From NCBI RefSeq assembly GCF_004332155.1, contig NZ_SJDV01000001.1, positions 124,001-188,000 of the forward strand: a stretch of DNA of 64,000 bases. The letters are read 5' to 3'. Below are positions 26,059-34,475 of this stretch, piece by piece. Source of the DNA: Gramella sp. KN1008 (lineage in GTDB: Bacteria > Bacteroidota > Bacteroidia > Flavobacteriales > Flavobacteriaceae). Each line of letters opens with the position of its first letter. Position 1 is the stretch's first letter. The notes beneath the pieces are model-generated. The model ran no database searches and was not told the origin of the DNA. It was given only the letters and a program-made list of their open reading frames with translations. The position numbers were made by a program, and so were the translations under genes.

Positions 26059-26622
26059 AGTGAAGAAGTCATCTCTTTGGCCCAGGATTCCATAGACCTT
26101 TTTTTTCAGGTGATTGAATCCATTGATGAGATGATGACCCAAATTCCGGAGGATCAGTGTGCTCCACTTGTAAGAGGTCGATGCCATAATATCACTCATA
26201 GGGAAGTGAAAGGCTGTGTCGGGATTGATATGACCGAACATTTTTATGTCCTTGTCGATCATCCTGACTTGCTTGTTTTTAGTAATTGCTTTCATAAACT
26301 AACTTGTTTTTTTAAGTAAAGCCTTTACTAAGCGCAGGGAATCAGTATGTTAGATACTGAATTTCAGTAAGTTACGAAACAAAGCTGATTTTTGCCAATG
26401 AATAACCTTAAAATAAATTAATTAACAACAATAAAAGAATGCTGAAGGAAGAAGTAGAGTATATTGAATTAATTCGTCTGGAAATTCTAAATTAATTCAT
26501 ACTCCCAATACAAAACTCACACAGGCGGCACCGTTAGAAAGAAATTAATTAAATTGGCCTGGAAACATGCCTTTAATGCTGTATTCTTTGAGAATAAACT
26601 TTTGTTGGACCAGATAGCTACT
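26059..26622. other. Gap without a convincing gene
   Basis: The left 260 bp can be read as an N-terminal extension of the minus-strand lipoprotein or as an 80-codon plus-strand frame. Neither has a leader or motif. The middle is AT-rich and without structure I can name. Repeat copy 16 lies at the right end. Confidence 0.4.
26514..26560 (+). repeat. Intergenic attC-like repeat, copy 16 (short)
   Basis: AACTCACACAGGCGGCACCG is followed by TTAGAAAGAAATTAATTAAA. Opening end and core only. GGCGGCACCGTTAGAAAGAAA is shared with copy 15 base for base. Confidence 0.55.
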
Positions 26623-27096
26623 ATGATCAAAAAGTTTAACTTTCTGATTTTTATACTATTAATTACCTCCTGTCAGGAAAGGTCAGTTAGTGATAAGCTC
26701 CACTATCAGCCGGTTTTGGATTCTCTTCAAATCAGTTTTCAGGAAAAATTAGACACGGGGGAAGGAATGCTTCAGGCCTCCAGAGAATATAGATTGCAAA
26801 CCGATAGCCTATTAAGTGTGGTATATTCACAAATTTTAGACGTTCAGGATCTGAACCTTGATTCTCTAAAGCTTACCCAAAAGAAATTCCTTTTAAAAAA
26901 ACAGACAAAGGAAGATAGTATCTGGAAAGAAGTGGATGCCGTCTTTTCAGAAACAGGAATCACTCCACAACTGGAAAGAATGGCGGCTTATGAATTTATT
27001 GGAGATATGAATCTTAAAAGAGCCTCGCAACTGAACAGGATCCTTATTAAAAATGGAGGATATCGGGTTACAGGTAAACAATTAAAGCAAAAATAA
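26623..27096 (+). CDS. Small lipoprotein, helical
   Basis: The protein has 157 residues from the ATG at 26623, which directly precedes the leader FNFLIFILLITSC. An earlier in-frame start at 26554 lies in the repeat end and has no leader-like start. The mature part is mostly helical and rich in Lys, Glu and Gln (SLQISFQEKLDTGEGMLQAS; KFLLKKQTKEDSIWKEVD), possibly coiled. Function unknown. It is 19 bp upstream of the next gene and probably shares its transcript. Confidence 0.65.
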   Translation: MIKKFNFLIFILLITSCQERSVSDKLHYQPVLDSLQISFQEKLDTGEGMLQASREYRLQTDSLLSVVYSQILDVQDLNLDSLKLTQKKFLLKKQTKEDSIWKEVDAVFSETGITPQLERMAAYEFIGDMNLKRASQLNRILIKNGGYRVTGKQLKQK

Positions 27097-27115
27097 ACAG
27101 AGAAATAAATTATAA

Positions 27116-27835
27116 ATGAGAAAAATAATTACAATTCTATTATTGGCGGTCACCGCTCAATTAAACGCTCAGAGCTTTGAGGGAACCTTAACTTATAAGG
27201 TGGATTTTGAACTTAGTGAAAAGATGCTTGACATGGGCCTCACCAGGGAAATGATGAAATCCCGAATGGAAACTGAAGGCACCTGGGCAGATACTATAAG
27301 CACCTCATATAAAAACGGATTTTACAGGCAGCTTAATCTGTCTCCTGAAAGATCCTGGCTTATTTACAGGCCCGATGATAAAAAACTATACACTTTCCAG
27401 GAGAAGGAGGTTTCAGATATATGTATAGTGACAGACACCTCCATAGACCAGGAATTCGAAATGACAGGAGAAATGCCAGCACTTACTTTACTGGATACGA
27501 TAGTGGAATATAAAGATTATACATTGGAAACTGTTAAGGTAGAATGGAAGTCAGGCACCTATTATTATCTTTTTGACAAAGAACATTTTAAAGTTGATCC
27601 CGAAAATTTCAGGGGCCATATCTATGATGCCTTCTATGACTTTCTCAAAATTTCCGGATCTCTGCCGATTAGGATCGTAAAGGAAGCAGGCGGTATGATG
27701 AGTGTCAACATGGATCTGGTTGATGGCTCAGAAAGTGAGATAGATGAATCAATATTTGAAATTCCTGAACTTATAGAAGATGAAGAATTAAATTCCTTAA
27801 GTATGGGTACAGGAAAAATGATGAGAATCAAATAA
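27116..27835 (+). CDS. Secreted DUF4412/GLPGLI-like protein
   Basis: The 239-residue protein has a Sec leader ending QLNAQ. The opening SFEGTLTYKVDFE, the YKNGFYRQLNL pair and the later KVEWKSGTYYYLFDKEHFKV follow the pattern of DUF4412/GLPGLI-type periplasmic proteins, a beta-rich family of unknown role in Bacteroidota. The acidic C-terminal tail ends in SLSMGTGKMMRIK. It lies in a tight run with the genes before and after it. Confidence 0.65.
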   Translation: MRKIITILLLAVTAQLNAQSFEGTLTYKVDFELSEKMLDMGLTREMMKSRMETEGTWADTISTSYKNGFYRQLNLSPERSWLIYRPDDKKLYTFQEKEVSDICIVTDTSIDQEFEMTGEMPALTLLDTIVEYKDYTLETVKVEWKSGTYYYLFDKEHFKVDPENFRGHIYDAFYDFLKISGSLPIRIVKEAGGMMSVNMDLVDGSESEIDESIFEIPELIEDEELNSLSMGTGKMMRIK

Positions 27836-27849
27836 CTGCTACTACTTAA

Positions 27850-28317
27850 ATGGAAGAAATAAAAGCAGTATTAAGTTCTATCTCTTTCTGGTTCTATGAA
27901 AAATACCGGCTAAGGAAATTCCAGGGGGTCTCCAGACCCGGGCATGTTGGAGACAGCAAAAGAAATGAGCAGTTCTATCGGAAACTTGAAAAACATATGC
28001 TTCCGTTTCTGGAGAAAAGGAACTTTTCTAAACTCAAAAAGAGAATATTCATCTGTGAAAAACCCCGGTCGGTCTCTTATATCCATTTCGCCCTTAACAA
28101 TCAATTGAACGGATTAGTAGTGGATTATGGTGATATTTCAACTGAAAATAAAACAGGGCAGGAGATCCTGGATCGAATTAAGTACGACTCCGGAAGCAAA
28201 AGAATAAAACCAGCTTTCTGGAAATACGATTATAATTATCCGGTTAGAAAGACGAAAAGCTTTGACGAACCTATGATAAAAGAAATTGAAGAGCTCATAA
28301 AAGAAAAGATCCAATGA
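27850..28317 (+). CDS. Small basic protein of unknown function
   Basis: The 155-residue protein has no leader, a basic N-terminal half (KYRLRKFQGVSRPGHVG) and aromatic/basic clusters later (SKRIKPAFWKYDYNYPVRK). No family recognised. It begins 15 bp after the previous gene. Its stop overlaps the start of the next gene by four bases (ATGA), indicating translational coupling. Confidence 0.6.
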   Translation: MEEIKAVLSSISFWFYEKYRLRKFQGVSRPGHVGDSKRNEQFYRKLEKHMLPFLEKRNFSKLKKRIFICEKPRSVSYIHFALNNQLNGLVVDYGDISTENKTGQEILDRIKYDSGSKRIKPAFWKYDYNYPVRKTKSFDEPMIKEIEELIKEKIQ

Positions 28318-28811
28318 AGATAACAGTGCTTATCCTGATTTTGAGCCTTGCTGGATTCGGAATTCTTAATTTGAACGAAAGAGATCCTTTACCTGCCGAG
28401 AGACGAAACGAGGAAGTCGTAAGAACGGTTCAGGATACACTCACATGGGTTTATTTGAAGGACAGCCTTAAGGTAAACGGGTCGGCTATTATAGTTTTAA
28501 GGCCGGATAGCCTGAGATTTGATTATTACCTTAAATCTGGAGATGAATGGATCTATGAGGTGGATTCCGATTTTGGCTTTGGAATTACCAAAGCTCTTGA
28601 TTCTTTTCAGGAGCCAGGGATTTCTGTGCGATATACAGATAAAAGGTTTATTGTTATAGAGGATTGCAGGAGTTGCCCAAAAGTAATAGACCGCGATAGC
28701 ATTGACTACGGATTGATCCTAACCACCCCGAAGAGGGATATTCGAATAGATGAGAATATTTTCGGAATGGAGTATTACCTGGAGATCCTCAATGAGTATT
28801 TCAGGAATTAG
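28314..28811 (+). CDS. Small secreted or membrane-anchored protein of unknown function
   Basis: The 165-residue protein starts within the stop of the previous gene (ATGA overlap). The N-terminus ITVLILILSLAGFGILNLN is a signal peptide or anchor. The mature part has strands and a CRSCPK pair (VIEDCRSCPKVIDRD) that might be a disulfide or metal site. Last of the four-gene run starting at 26623. Confidence 0.6.
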   Translation: MKITVLILILSLAGFGILNLNERDPLPAERRNEEVVRTVQDTLTWVYLKDSLKVNGSAIIVLRPDSLRFDYYLKSGDEWIYEVDSDFGFGITKALDSFQEPGISVRYTDKRFIVIEDCRSCPKVIDRDSIDYGLILTTPKRDIRIDENIFGMEYYLEILNEYFRN

Positions 28812-28827
28812 ACAGACTTGTCTTTTC

Positions 28828-28890
28828 GTGCCTTTCAAAGAAGGTAATTAGCTTCACGAACCTAGCCATAGACCAACGGGGCTTCGTATC
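28828..28890 (+). repeat. Intergenic attC-like repeat, copy 17 (weak)
   Basis: GTGCCTTTCAAAGAAGG is followed by TAATTAGCTTCACGAACC and CATAGACCAACGGG. The similarity to the core and middle blocks is modest. Confidence 0.35.
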
Positions 28891-28960
28891 CAGATCCTCG
28901 ACCTTAACACCTCGCCTGTAACATTCAGAAATAGAAATTGTCTTTGTATAAACTTTACAG

Positions 28961-29866
28961 ATGAAAAGACTATTTTCTGCATTCCTGCTTACCGGATTGC
29001 TTTTTTCATGCGATCAGAAAACTGAAGACACAACATCACAAATTCAAAACAATGATATAGCTAACGCAACTCATGCCCGGGAGCAGTTCGCTGACCAGCA
29101 TAAAACCAAAGTCGCTGTTCTGGGGGTATTCCATTTTAACAATCCGGGTCTGGATAGTTATAAACCAAAATTTACGGTGGATATACTTTCAGAAAAACGC
29201 CAGTCAGAGATAGAGCTATTGCTCAAAAGCTTATCAGAATTCAAACCTACAAAAATACTGTTGGAAGTATCCAGGAAGGAAAATGATAGTCTTCTCACTG
29301 CTCGTTATCAACAGTATTTGAAAGGGGAATATGATATATGTGAAAAAAGAAATGAAATTTTCCAACTGGGATTCAGGCTTGCAGAGCAATTGGGCCATCA
29401 GGATATCTATGCCTCCGATGTAAAAGGCAGCAATTGGTTTGGGGCAGAAATAGACTGGGATAATTACGACGAGGCAGCATATCAGAGATCCCTGGACCAG
29501 TATAAAAAAACACATCGTTACGATTATGAAGAAATATATGAAACTCATGATTCTCTAAAGACGGTTACTACCCTGACGGAATATTTCAAGTTATTAAATG
29601 ATCCGGAGGACCGACTGAAGAGCCACCAGGCTTATCTTACCAATACAATTCTAACCGGTGCCGGGGATCTGTATATAGGAGCCGATATAGTGGCAAGATG
29701 GTATCAAAGGAATCTGAAGATTTTTGCCAATACCTATGATCTGGCCGATTTTTCAAAAGAAGACAGGATCTTGCTGATCTACGGGGCAGGACATGTATGG
29801 CAGTTAAGACAACTTTTTAAAGATTCGCCGGACTTCGAATATGTTGAAATAAATGAGTACCTCTAA
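28961..29866 (+). CDS. DUF5694-family lipoprotein
   Basis: The 301-residue protein has a leader ending LLFSCDQ (lipobox). The family start is VAVLGVFHFNNPGLD, with LLKSLSEFKPTKILLEVSR, QLGFRLAEQLGHQDIYASD and LLIYGAGHVWQLRQLFKD near the end. This is the pattern of DUF5694, which resembles the TraB/PrgY and ChaN-like fold with conserved histidines (GxFHF and GAGH). An enzymatic, possibly metal-dependent, role is suspected in the family but not shown. Confidence 0.8.
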   Translation: MKRLFSAFLLTGLLFSCDQKTEDTTSQIQNNDIANATHAREQFADQHKTKVAVLGVFHFNNPGLDSYKPKFTVDILSEKRQSEIELLLKSLSEFKPTKILLEVSRKENDSLLTARYQQYLKGEYDICEKRNEIFQLGFRLAEQLGHQDIYASDVKGSNWFGAEIDWDNYDEAAYQRSLDQYKKTHRYDYEEIYETHDSLKTVTTLTEYFKLLNDPEDRLKSHQAYLTNTILTGAGDLYIGADIVARWYQRNLKIFANTYDLADFSKEDRILLIYGAGHVWQLRQLFKDSPDFEYVEINEYL

Positions 29867-29983
29867 TATTACTGTTCCCTTTATAGATCCAAGCAAATAG
29901 TTTATTTATCTGAAAAAGTGTAACTTAGAAATCGCCCGATACGAAAAAACGCAAAATTTGAATCCCTGAAGTTGCCTCATTGC

Positions 29984-30024
29984 TTTTCCTGCTATTTTCG
30001 ATAACCAGGACCTTTGGCTACAAT
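29984..30024 (+). repeat. Closing half of an intergenic repeat, copy 18
   Basis: TTCCTGCTATTTTCGATAAC continues as CAGGACCTTTGGCTACAAT. This matches CCTGCTTCGAGAGCTTTCG and the ATAACCAGGACC block of copy 7. It lies directly before the next coding start, as other closing arms do. Confidence 0.5.
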
Positions 30025-30042
30025 CATAAAAAACCGGAAATA

Positions 30043-30558
30043 ATGAGAAAAGTAATTTTACTATTGAGCCTGTTGGTATCTATAAGTGTATCAGCACAAA
30101 AAGAGAGCAAAACTCAAAATTTATTTGTAAGGGTATTTGGTATGGACGGAAAGAAAATAGGGAAAGGGCATATTTACTCAATTAATGATTCCATTCTTGT
30201 CTTAAGCCGGAACGAAAAAGCAACTGATTTGTACCTGAAAGATATTGGGAAAATAAAGACTAAACGCTCGGGAGGGCATAATGTACTTATTGGAGCGGCT
30301 TCCGGTGCTGTACTGGGAAGCATTCTGGGTTTGGTGAATCCTCCTACCGATTCTTCGCCTGGGACGTTTACATGGGCAGGTGGTTCATCTGGAGATGAAT
30401 TTACATCGGGCCTCACAGCAGGGCTTCTTTCCGGTACTATTATTGGAGGTATTTCGGCTTTGTTCAAAAACTCCCAAACTTTTATTATTCAAGCCAATCC
30501 GGATTATTGGAATGTTTTCGTAGAGGAGGTGAAGCCTTTTGCGAAAAGCAAAAGCTAA
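30043..30558 (+). CDS. Secreted protein with glycine-zipper segment
   Basis: The protein has 171 residues from the ATG at 30043, directly before the leader KVILLLSLLVSISVSAQ. An upstream in-frame start at 29980 falls in the repeat. The mature part has SINDSILVLSRNEKATDLYL, then two glycine-rich hydrophobic stretches (VLIGAASGAVLGSILGLV; GLTAGLLSGTIIGGISALF), glycine-zipper-like. These may form a hairpin in the membrane. Function unknown. Confidence 0.65.
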   Translation: MRKVILLLSLLVSISVSAQKESKTQNLFVRVFGMDGKKIGKGHIYSINDSILVLSRNEKATDLYLKDIGKIKTKRSGGHNVLIGAASGAVLGSILGLVNPPTDSSPGTFTWAGGSSGDEFTSGLTAGLLSGTIIGGISALFKNSQTFIIQANPDYWNVFVEEVKPFAKSKS

Positions 30559-30577
30559 TTCTGGAGTTTTAATGTAT

Positions 30578-30640
30578 GTGCCTGGGAAAGGGAAGTAGCT
30601 TAACCAGCAAACCAGATTTAAGACTGTATCCCTATAGTAC
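30578..30640 (+). repeat. Intergenic attC-like repeat, copy 19 (last recognisable in the array)
   Basis: GTGCCTGGGAAAGGGAAGTAG is followed by CTTAACCAGCAAACCAG and ATTTAAGACTGTATCCC. This agrees with core and middle blocks of copies 3 and 7. Confidence 0.4.
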
Positions 30641-30842
30641 CTGGGAACGCGAAAACTGATGATCCTCTTTCTTCAACGGCCTGAAGGCCTCCGTTATTAA
30701 ATCCTGAGGAAGTCTCTTTTATACTATAAGCTTTGGATAATTGAATTTATTCTATACTTTAGTTGCTTAATGTACGGGTGGTACGGAGTTTTTCCCCGCC
30801 CTTAATTTTTTCATCTTTCAATACTTTTTATCACCCCTTCTA

Positions 30843-32132
30843 ATGCAGAGAAAAATTTACCTAGGTCTGCTTCTGGCAGTTTGTGTATTATTGTCTTCCT
30901 GTCAAAAGGACGATGAGGTTCCGCCAACCGATTATTCAATTGAATCTACTTCGGCCTTTGAGTTGATAAGTCAGCACCCGAACGGGTGGATCAAAGAAGC
31001 CCGATACTTCAAAGCGCTAAACCAGCCTTCAGAAGAATTTGAATACTACGACAATGGATATATTAAATCGGCCAAAATTTACGCCAGCTATCCGCAGCAG
31101 CACCTGTATATGGAAGTGAGCCGAAGTGAGGATAATGAGCCGCTCTGGTCTAAGTATTATACCCCAGAGGGTGAATTATGGTTCGAAACCGAATATGAGA
31201 ACGGGCTTCCCTCGGTGAAAAAGGTGTACAGCGAGCAGGGCACTTCTGTTCATAGTTATACCAATGGTGAGCTGACCTCAGTAGAGTTCACCGCGGCTGA
31301 TAACAGCAGTACTGCCATCACTACCTGCAATCCAGCTGCCGGAACCCGGAATGTAAGCATTACCAGGAACGGAGAAAGTATTCTGGATGAAGACTATCCT
31401 TACCATGAGCAGGTTGGTGCGGGAGTGTACACGACTAATCACGTGCCGGTGGCGAATGCCTTTAACAACGCAGAGACTTCTTATAACAAGCTTAATCAAT
31501 CCTTTTATCAAAGCCCCAGCTGGCAGTTCGATGCCGATCCGATTGAATTTATGTTTCCCTATAGTTTGTACGATGAGTTCTACTATCCTGGAGATTACTT
31601 TGCTACACGCTTTGCCGTAACTACAGATCTGTACCAGTCGGTCATTGAACAGTACCCGGTTACCGAGAAGGGCGTGCTTATTGGAAGTTCCTCTTATATA
31701 GACGGTTACCATTCCATGCAGAACAGCTGGGAAGTGAGGGATTCGCTGGCCAGTGTCTATGAGGAAGATCCGGCGCTGTATAAGCTGAAATATGGAAACG
31801 AATATGCCGAAAAGGTTGGCTACGGAAAGATCTTTTTTGTGATAGGGGCAATCCGTAACCTGCCTACAGACGAGAATGTTGCCAATAATATAAAACACCT
31901 GGCCTATAGAAAAATGACAGGCATGCTTAATGGTAACACTGGTATCACTGCTGACGAGCAGGAACTAATGGATAAGGTGTGGTTTGAGGTAAAGTTCTTT
32001 TCTACCTTAAAAGAACACAGGAACGGAGTGGTACTGGATTCCCCTGAAGATTATGAACAGCTTATGCAGGCAGTGAATGATGCTGAACTATCGGTACTTC
32101 AAATGGAGTATCAAACCGTGGAATGGTTATAA
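30843..32132 (+). CDS. Lipoprotein with YwqK-like repeats and a possible cytolysin-like domain
   Basis: The 429-residue protein has lipobox LSSC (Cys20). Residues 45-150 contain YYDNGYIKSAKIY, GELWFETEYENG and YTNGELTSVEF, like the YwqK/MORN-type antitoxin repeats. Residues 320-415 contain GYGKIFFVIGAIRNLPTDEN, then KEHRNGVVLDSPEDYEQLMQ. By eye this resembles the region of thiol-activated (cholesterol-dependent) cytolysins with an AYGR strand, then an EHNK...DFDEIRKVI segment. The similarity is from memory only. If right, the protein would be a surface CDC-like protein lacking the cholesterol-binding domain 4. Otherwise it is an uncharacterised lipoprotein. Confidence 0.6.
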   Translation: MQRKIYLGLLLAVCVLLSSCQKDDEVPPTDYSIESTSAFELISQHPNGWIKEARYFKALNQPSEEFEYYDNGYIKSAKIYASYPQQHLYMEVSRSEDNEPLWSKYYTPEGELWFETEYENGLPSVKKVYSEQGTSVHSYTNGELTSVEFTAADNSSTAITTCNPAAGTRNVSITRNGESILDEDYPYHEQVGAGVYTTNHVPVANAFNNAETSYNKLNQSFYQSPSWQFDADPIEFMFPYSLYDEFYYPGDYFATRFAVTTDLYQSVIEQYPVTEKGVLIGSSSYIDGYHSMQNSWEVRDSLASVYEEDPALYKLKYGNEYAEKVGYGKIFFVIGAIRNLPTDENVANNIKHLAYRKMTGMLNGNTGITADEQELMDKVWFEVKFFSTLKEHRNGVVLDSPEDYEQLMQAVNDAELSVLQMEYQTVEWL

Positions 32133-32335
32133 GAGCGATTAGGAGCTTTGAAAAACTCTAAATATTCGGAAAAAAGGAGTGCCTCTGGGGAATGGTAAAA
32201 CTGGACCTGTCTGGAGCAGTGTACCGTCCACCTGGATCATTTTTGCATCGTCGGTATCTCGCACTCTTTAAGAGGAACAATCTAAAGACCTGAAATGAAT
32301 TACTCGAAATCGTCCTTCCGCTGCAGATCTAAGAT

Positions 32336-33754
32336 TTAAACGGAAGCGTTCAAAACCTTAAAATTAGCCATCATACCCATATCCTCATGCTCGAGCTTAT
32401 GGCAGTGCATTAAATAAGTTCCACCCTGCACTTCCGGAGTGTCGAACTTTATCAATACCCTTACAGTTTCTCCATCTTCCAGGAGAACGGTGTCTTTCCA
32501 GCCTCTCTCCCAGGGGAAGAGCTGATTTCTGCCACCTTCACGTGATTGTACCTGGAAATAAGCGCCGTGAATATGAACCGGGTGCGGTGCATTGCCGTTG
32601 GTGGTAAAGATCCATTCTTCGGTTTCGTTAAAAGGTACCTCCCAGTCTATACGATCCATTTCATAAAGCTGCCCGTTGATTTTTGACATTCCGTCGAAAC
32701 TGAAATTCCTTGTTCTGGCGGGATTTCCTAAAGTCTGAATTGTAGAGCTAACAGCAGGTACATCTGTAGTAATGAGTTTATTTCCCACCTTAAATTCCAG
32801 CAGTTCCCATCCTGAAAATGCATCCCGCAGCATTACAGATTCACCTGCAGCCACATTTCTAAAATCTACCAGCAGATCCAGTCGCTCAGCGGGTGAGGCT
32901 ACAATATTTTCAATACTTACTTCATTTTCCAGGAACCCGCCATCATTACCTATGAGTCTGAACGAGTCATTATTGCTAAGATTAAAACCAAAGATCCTGG
33001 CATTGGAACCATTTAAGATCCGTAAACGATAAACAGCCCGGTCAACTTCAATAAAAGGCTCGGTTGTGCCGTTAACTAAAAAGGTTTTTCCAACAAAACC
33101 ACCGCTTCTGGGTTTATATTCCAAGTTCCCCTGACGGTCAAAGCTTACATCTCTAATTATTAAGGGAATTTCATAATCTCCAGCCGGCAATTGCTTTGCC
33201 TGCTCTTCCTGGTCACGAATTATAAATGCCCCGGCAAGTCCCATATTTACCTGCTCCCCTGTTTTGCCATGGGGGTGAGGGTGATACCAGTTGAGCGTAG
33301 CCCTCTGGTTAACAGTAAAATTATAATCATACTGCTTTCCGGAATCAAAGGCAAATTTGGGATGTCCGTCGTTCTCATGGTCTACCAGCATTCCGTGCCA
33401 GTGGACTATTGATTTATCCTGGAGGCTGTGTTGGAATGTGGGCGAGAAAATTTCTCCCCGGGATATTTCTATAGTTGGCCCGGGAAAGGAATCATTGAAT
33501 GCCCATACCCTGGAGGTCTGTCCACCACCAACATCGGCAAGATATTCCCCGGCATGCAGTTGCCCGCCTGAAAATAAATTCGGAATTCTTAATGGATTTC
33601 GAGGGTTGGTTTTTGGCGGTTTTCCTTTACCGGCTTTTAGGGTGTAGTCCAGTAATTCCTCTTCCAGGGAATCTGTGGCGCATGAAGCCAGCAAGCCTAA
33701 TTCTAATGCGGCTATTCCCATACTAACATTTTTTACGAATTTCCTGCGTTTCAT
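32336..33754 (-). CDS. Multicopper oxidase
   Basis: The protein has 472 residues from the ATG whose complement is 33752-33754, just before MKRRKFVKNVSMG. Three cupredoxin domains are expected. The copper motifs are HWHG (about 118-121), WYHPHPHGKTGEQ (157-169), HPVHIHG and a terminal HCHKLEHEDMGMM, which together give the type 1 and trinuclear sites. The methionine after the last HCH...H motif fits a high-activity type 1 copper. The leader has twin arginines and then LLASC, so it may be a Tat-exported lipoprotein. CotA/CueO-type oxidases act on phenols, bilirubin or Cu(I). Confidence 0.92.
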   Translation of the reverse strand: MKRRKFVKNVSMGIAALELGLLASCATDSLEEELLDYTLKAGKGKPPKTNPRNPLRIPNLFSGGQLHAGEYLADVGGGQTSRVWAFNDSFPGPTIEISRGEIFSPTFQHSLQDKSIVHWHGMLVDHENDGHPKFAFDSGKQYDYNFTVNQRATLNWYHPHPHGKTGEQVNMGLAGAFIIRDQEEQAKQLPAGDYEIPLIIRDVSFDRQGNLEYKPRSGGFVGKTFLVNGTTEPFIEVDRAVYRLRILNGSNARIFGFNLSNNDSFRLIGNDGGFLENEVSIENIVASPAERLDLLVDFRNVAAGESVMLRDAFSGWELLEFKVGNKLITTDVPAVSSTIQTLGNPARTRNFSFDGMSKINGQLYEMDRIDWEVPFNETEEWIFTTNGNAPHPVHIHGAYFQVQSREGGRNQLFPWERGWKDTVLLEDGETVRVLIKFDTPEVQGGTYLMHCHKLEHEDMGMMANFKVLNASV

Positions 33755-33968
33755 AATAGAATAATTTTTGGTTGAAGCAATAATTAAATAGCCTGAAACA
33801 GGCCAGGTCAGGATATAGGGCAATCAGATTAAATTACAGCTTATTTAGGACCTGAAATATGACGGTCGTCATTTTTTAAAGGAAATATTCATCCTAAACG
33901 ACTGGTATCCTGTAATTTGAATATTTATGAAATTTGCCTGTTTCAGAAAGCAACCCTAGGTCAAAAAT

Positions 33969-34000
33969 TTGTTTTGATAAGAAAGGATGGTTATTTTTAA
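33969..34000 (+). promoter_or_regulatory. Bacteroidota-type promoter before the BLUF gene
   Basis: A TTG at 33969-33971 is followed after 20 bp by TATTTTTAA (33992-34000), close to the TTG / TAnnTTTG pattern. The start codon is at 34022. Confidence 0.4.
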
Positions 34001-34021
34001 GCACAACTAACCAATTGACCA

Positions 34022-34441
34022 ATGAAGCTTCCTTATACTATCTGCTATACCAGCGTGGCAAACCAGCTGGATGATGATGAAGTGAACGAGATATTCGAGA
34101 TAACGGCCAGGCATAATAATAACTGCAAAATCCAGGGACTGCTATTATACTCCAAAGATACCAACCGGTTCTTTCAGGTGCTTGAAGGCGAGAAGAAAGA
34201 GGTGATCAAATTATACCATGAAAAGATTCTTAAGGATCCCAGGCACAGTGAGGTAACGGAAATTTTTCATAAGCCCACCTCCAAGCCTATCTTTTTTAAG
34301 TACACTTCAAAGTTTAACCTAATAAAATCTGGTGAAGACCTGCAGGAGATCAAAAAATATATCGAAGAGCATAAATATTCCAAGGCAAATTCAGATGAGG
34401 TTCTAAGGTTACTGGAACCCTTCCTTATACTCTATTCATAA
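34022..34441 (+). CDS. BLUF-domain blue-light receptor
   Basis: The 139-residue protein consists of one BLUF domain with a short tail. The flavin-binding signature is intact by eye: Tyr9 in ICYTS, Asn in HNNNCKIQGLLLY (about N33), Gln52 in FFQVLEG. KDPRHSEVTEI follows. These correspond to the Tyr-Gln pair that switches hydrogen bonds on illumination in AppA/BlrB/PixD. There is no attached EAL or other output domain, so it would signal by protein contact. A separate 139-residue gene lies 34 bp downstream. Confidence 0.9.
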   Translation: MKLPYTICYTSVANQLDDDEVNEIFEITARHNNNCKIQGLLLYSKDTNRFFQVLEGEKKEVIKLYHEKILKDPRHSEVTEIFHKPTSKPIFFKYTSKFNLIKSGEDLQEIKKYIEEHKYSKANSDEVLRLLEPFLILYS

Positions 34442-34475
34442 GATTTTAAAATAAGTTCTATATAAGCCCTGTTGT

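Noticed and set aside
26077..26319. An 80-codon plus-strand frame opposite the extension of the minus-strand lipoprotein
   Set aside because: No leader, motif or ribosome-binding context; it is as likely by chance as the other frames in this gap.
2428..30640. CRISPR array reading of the repeats
   Set aside because: Copies are long, diverged, and separated by whole genes rather than short unique spacers; no cas genes are present.
31278..31898. A 206-codon minus-strand frame inside the lipoprotein at 30843-32132
   Set aside because: It is antisense to a well-supported gene with leader and motifs; composition follows the sense gene and no family is recognisable.
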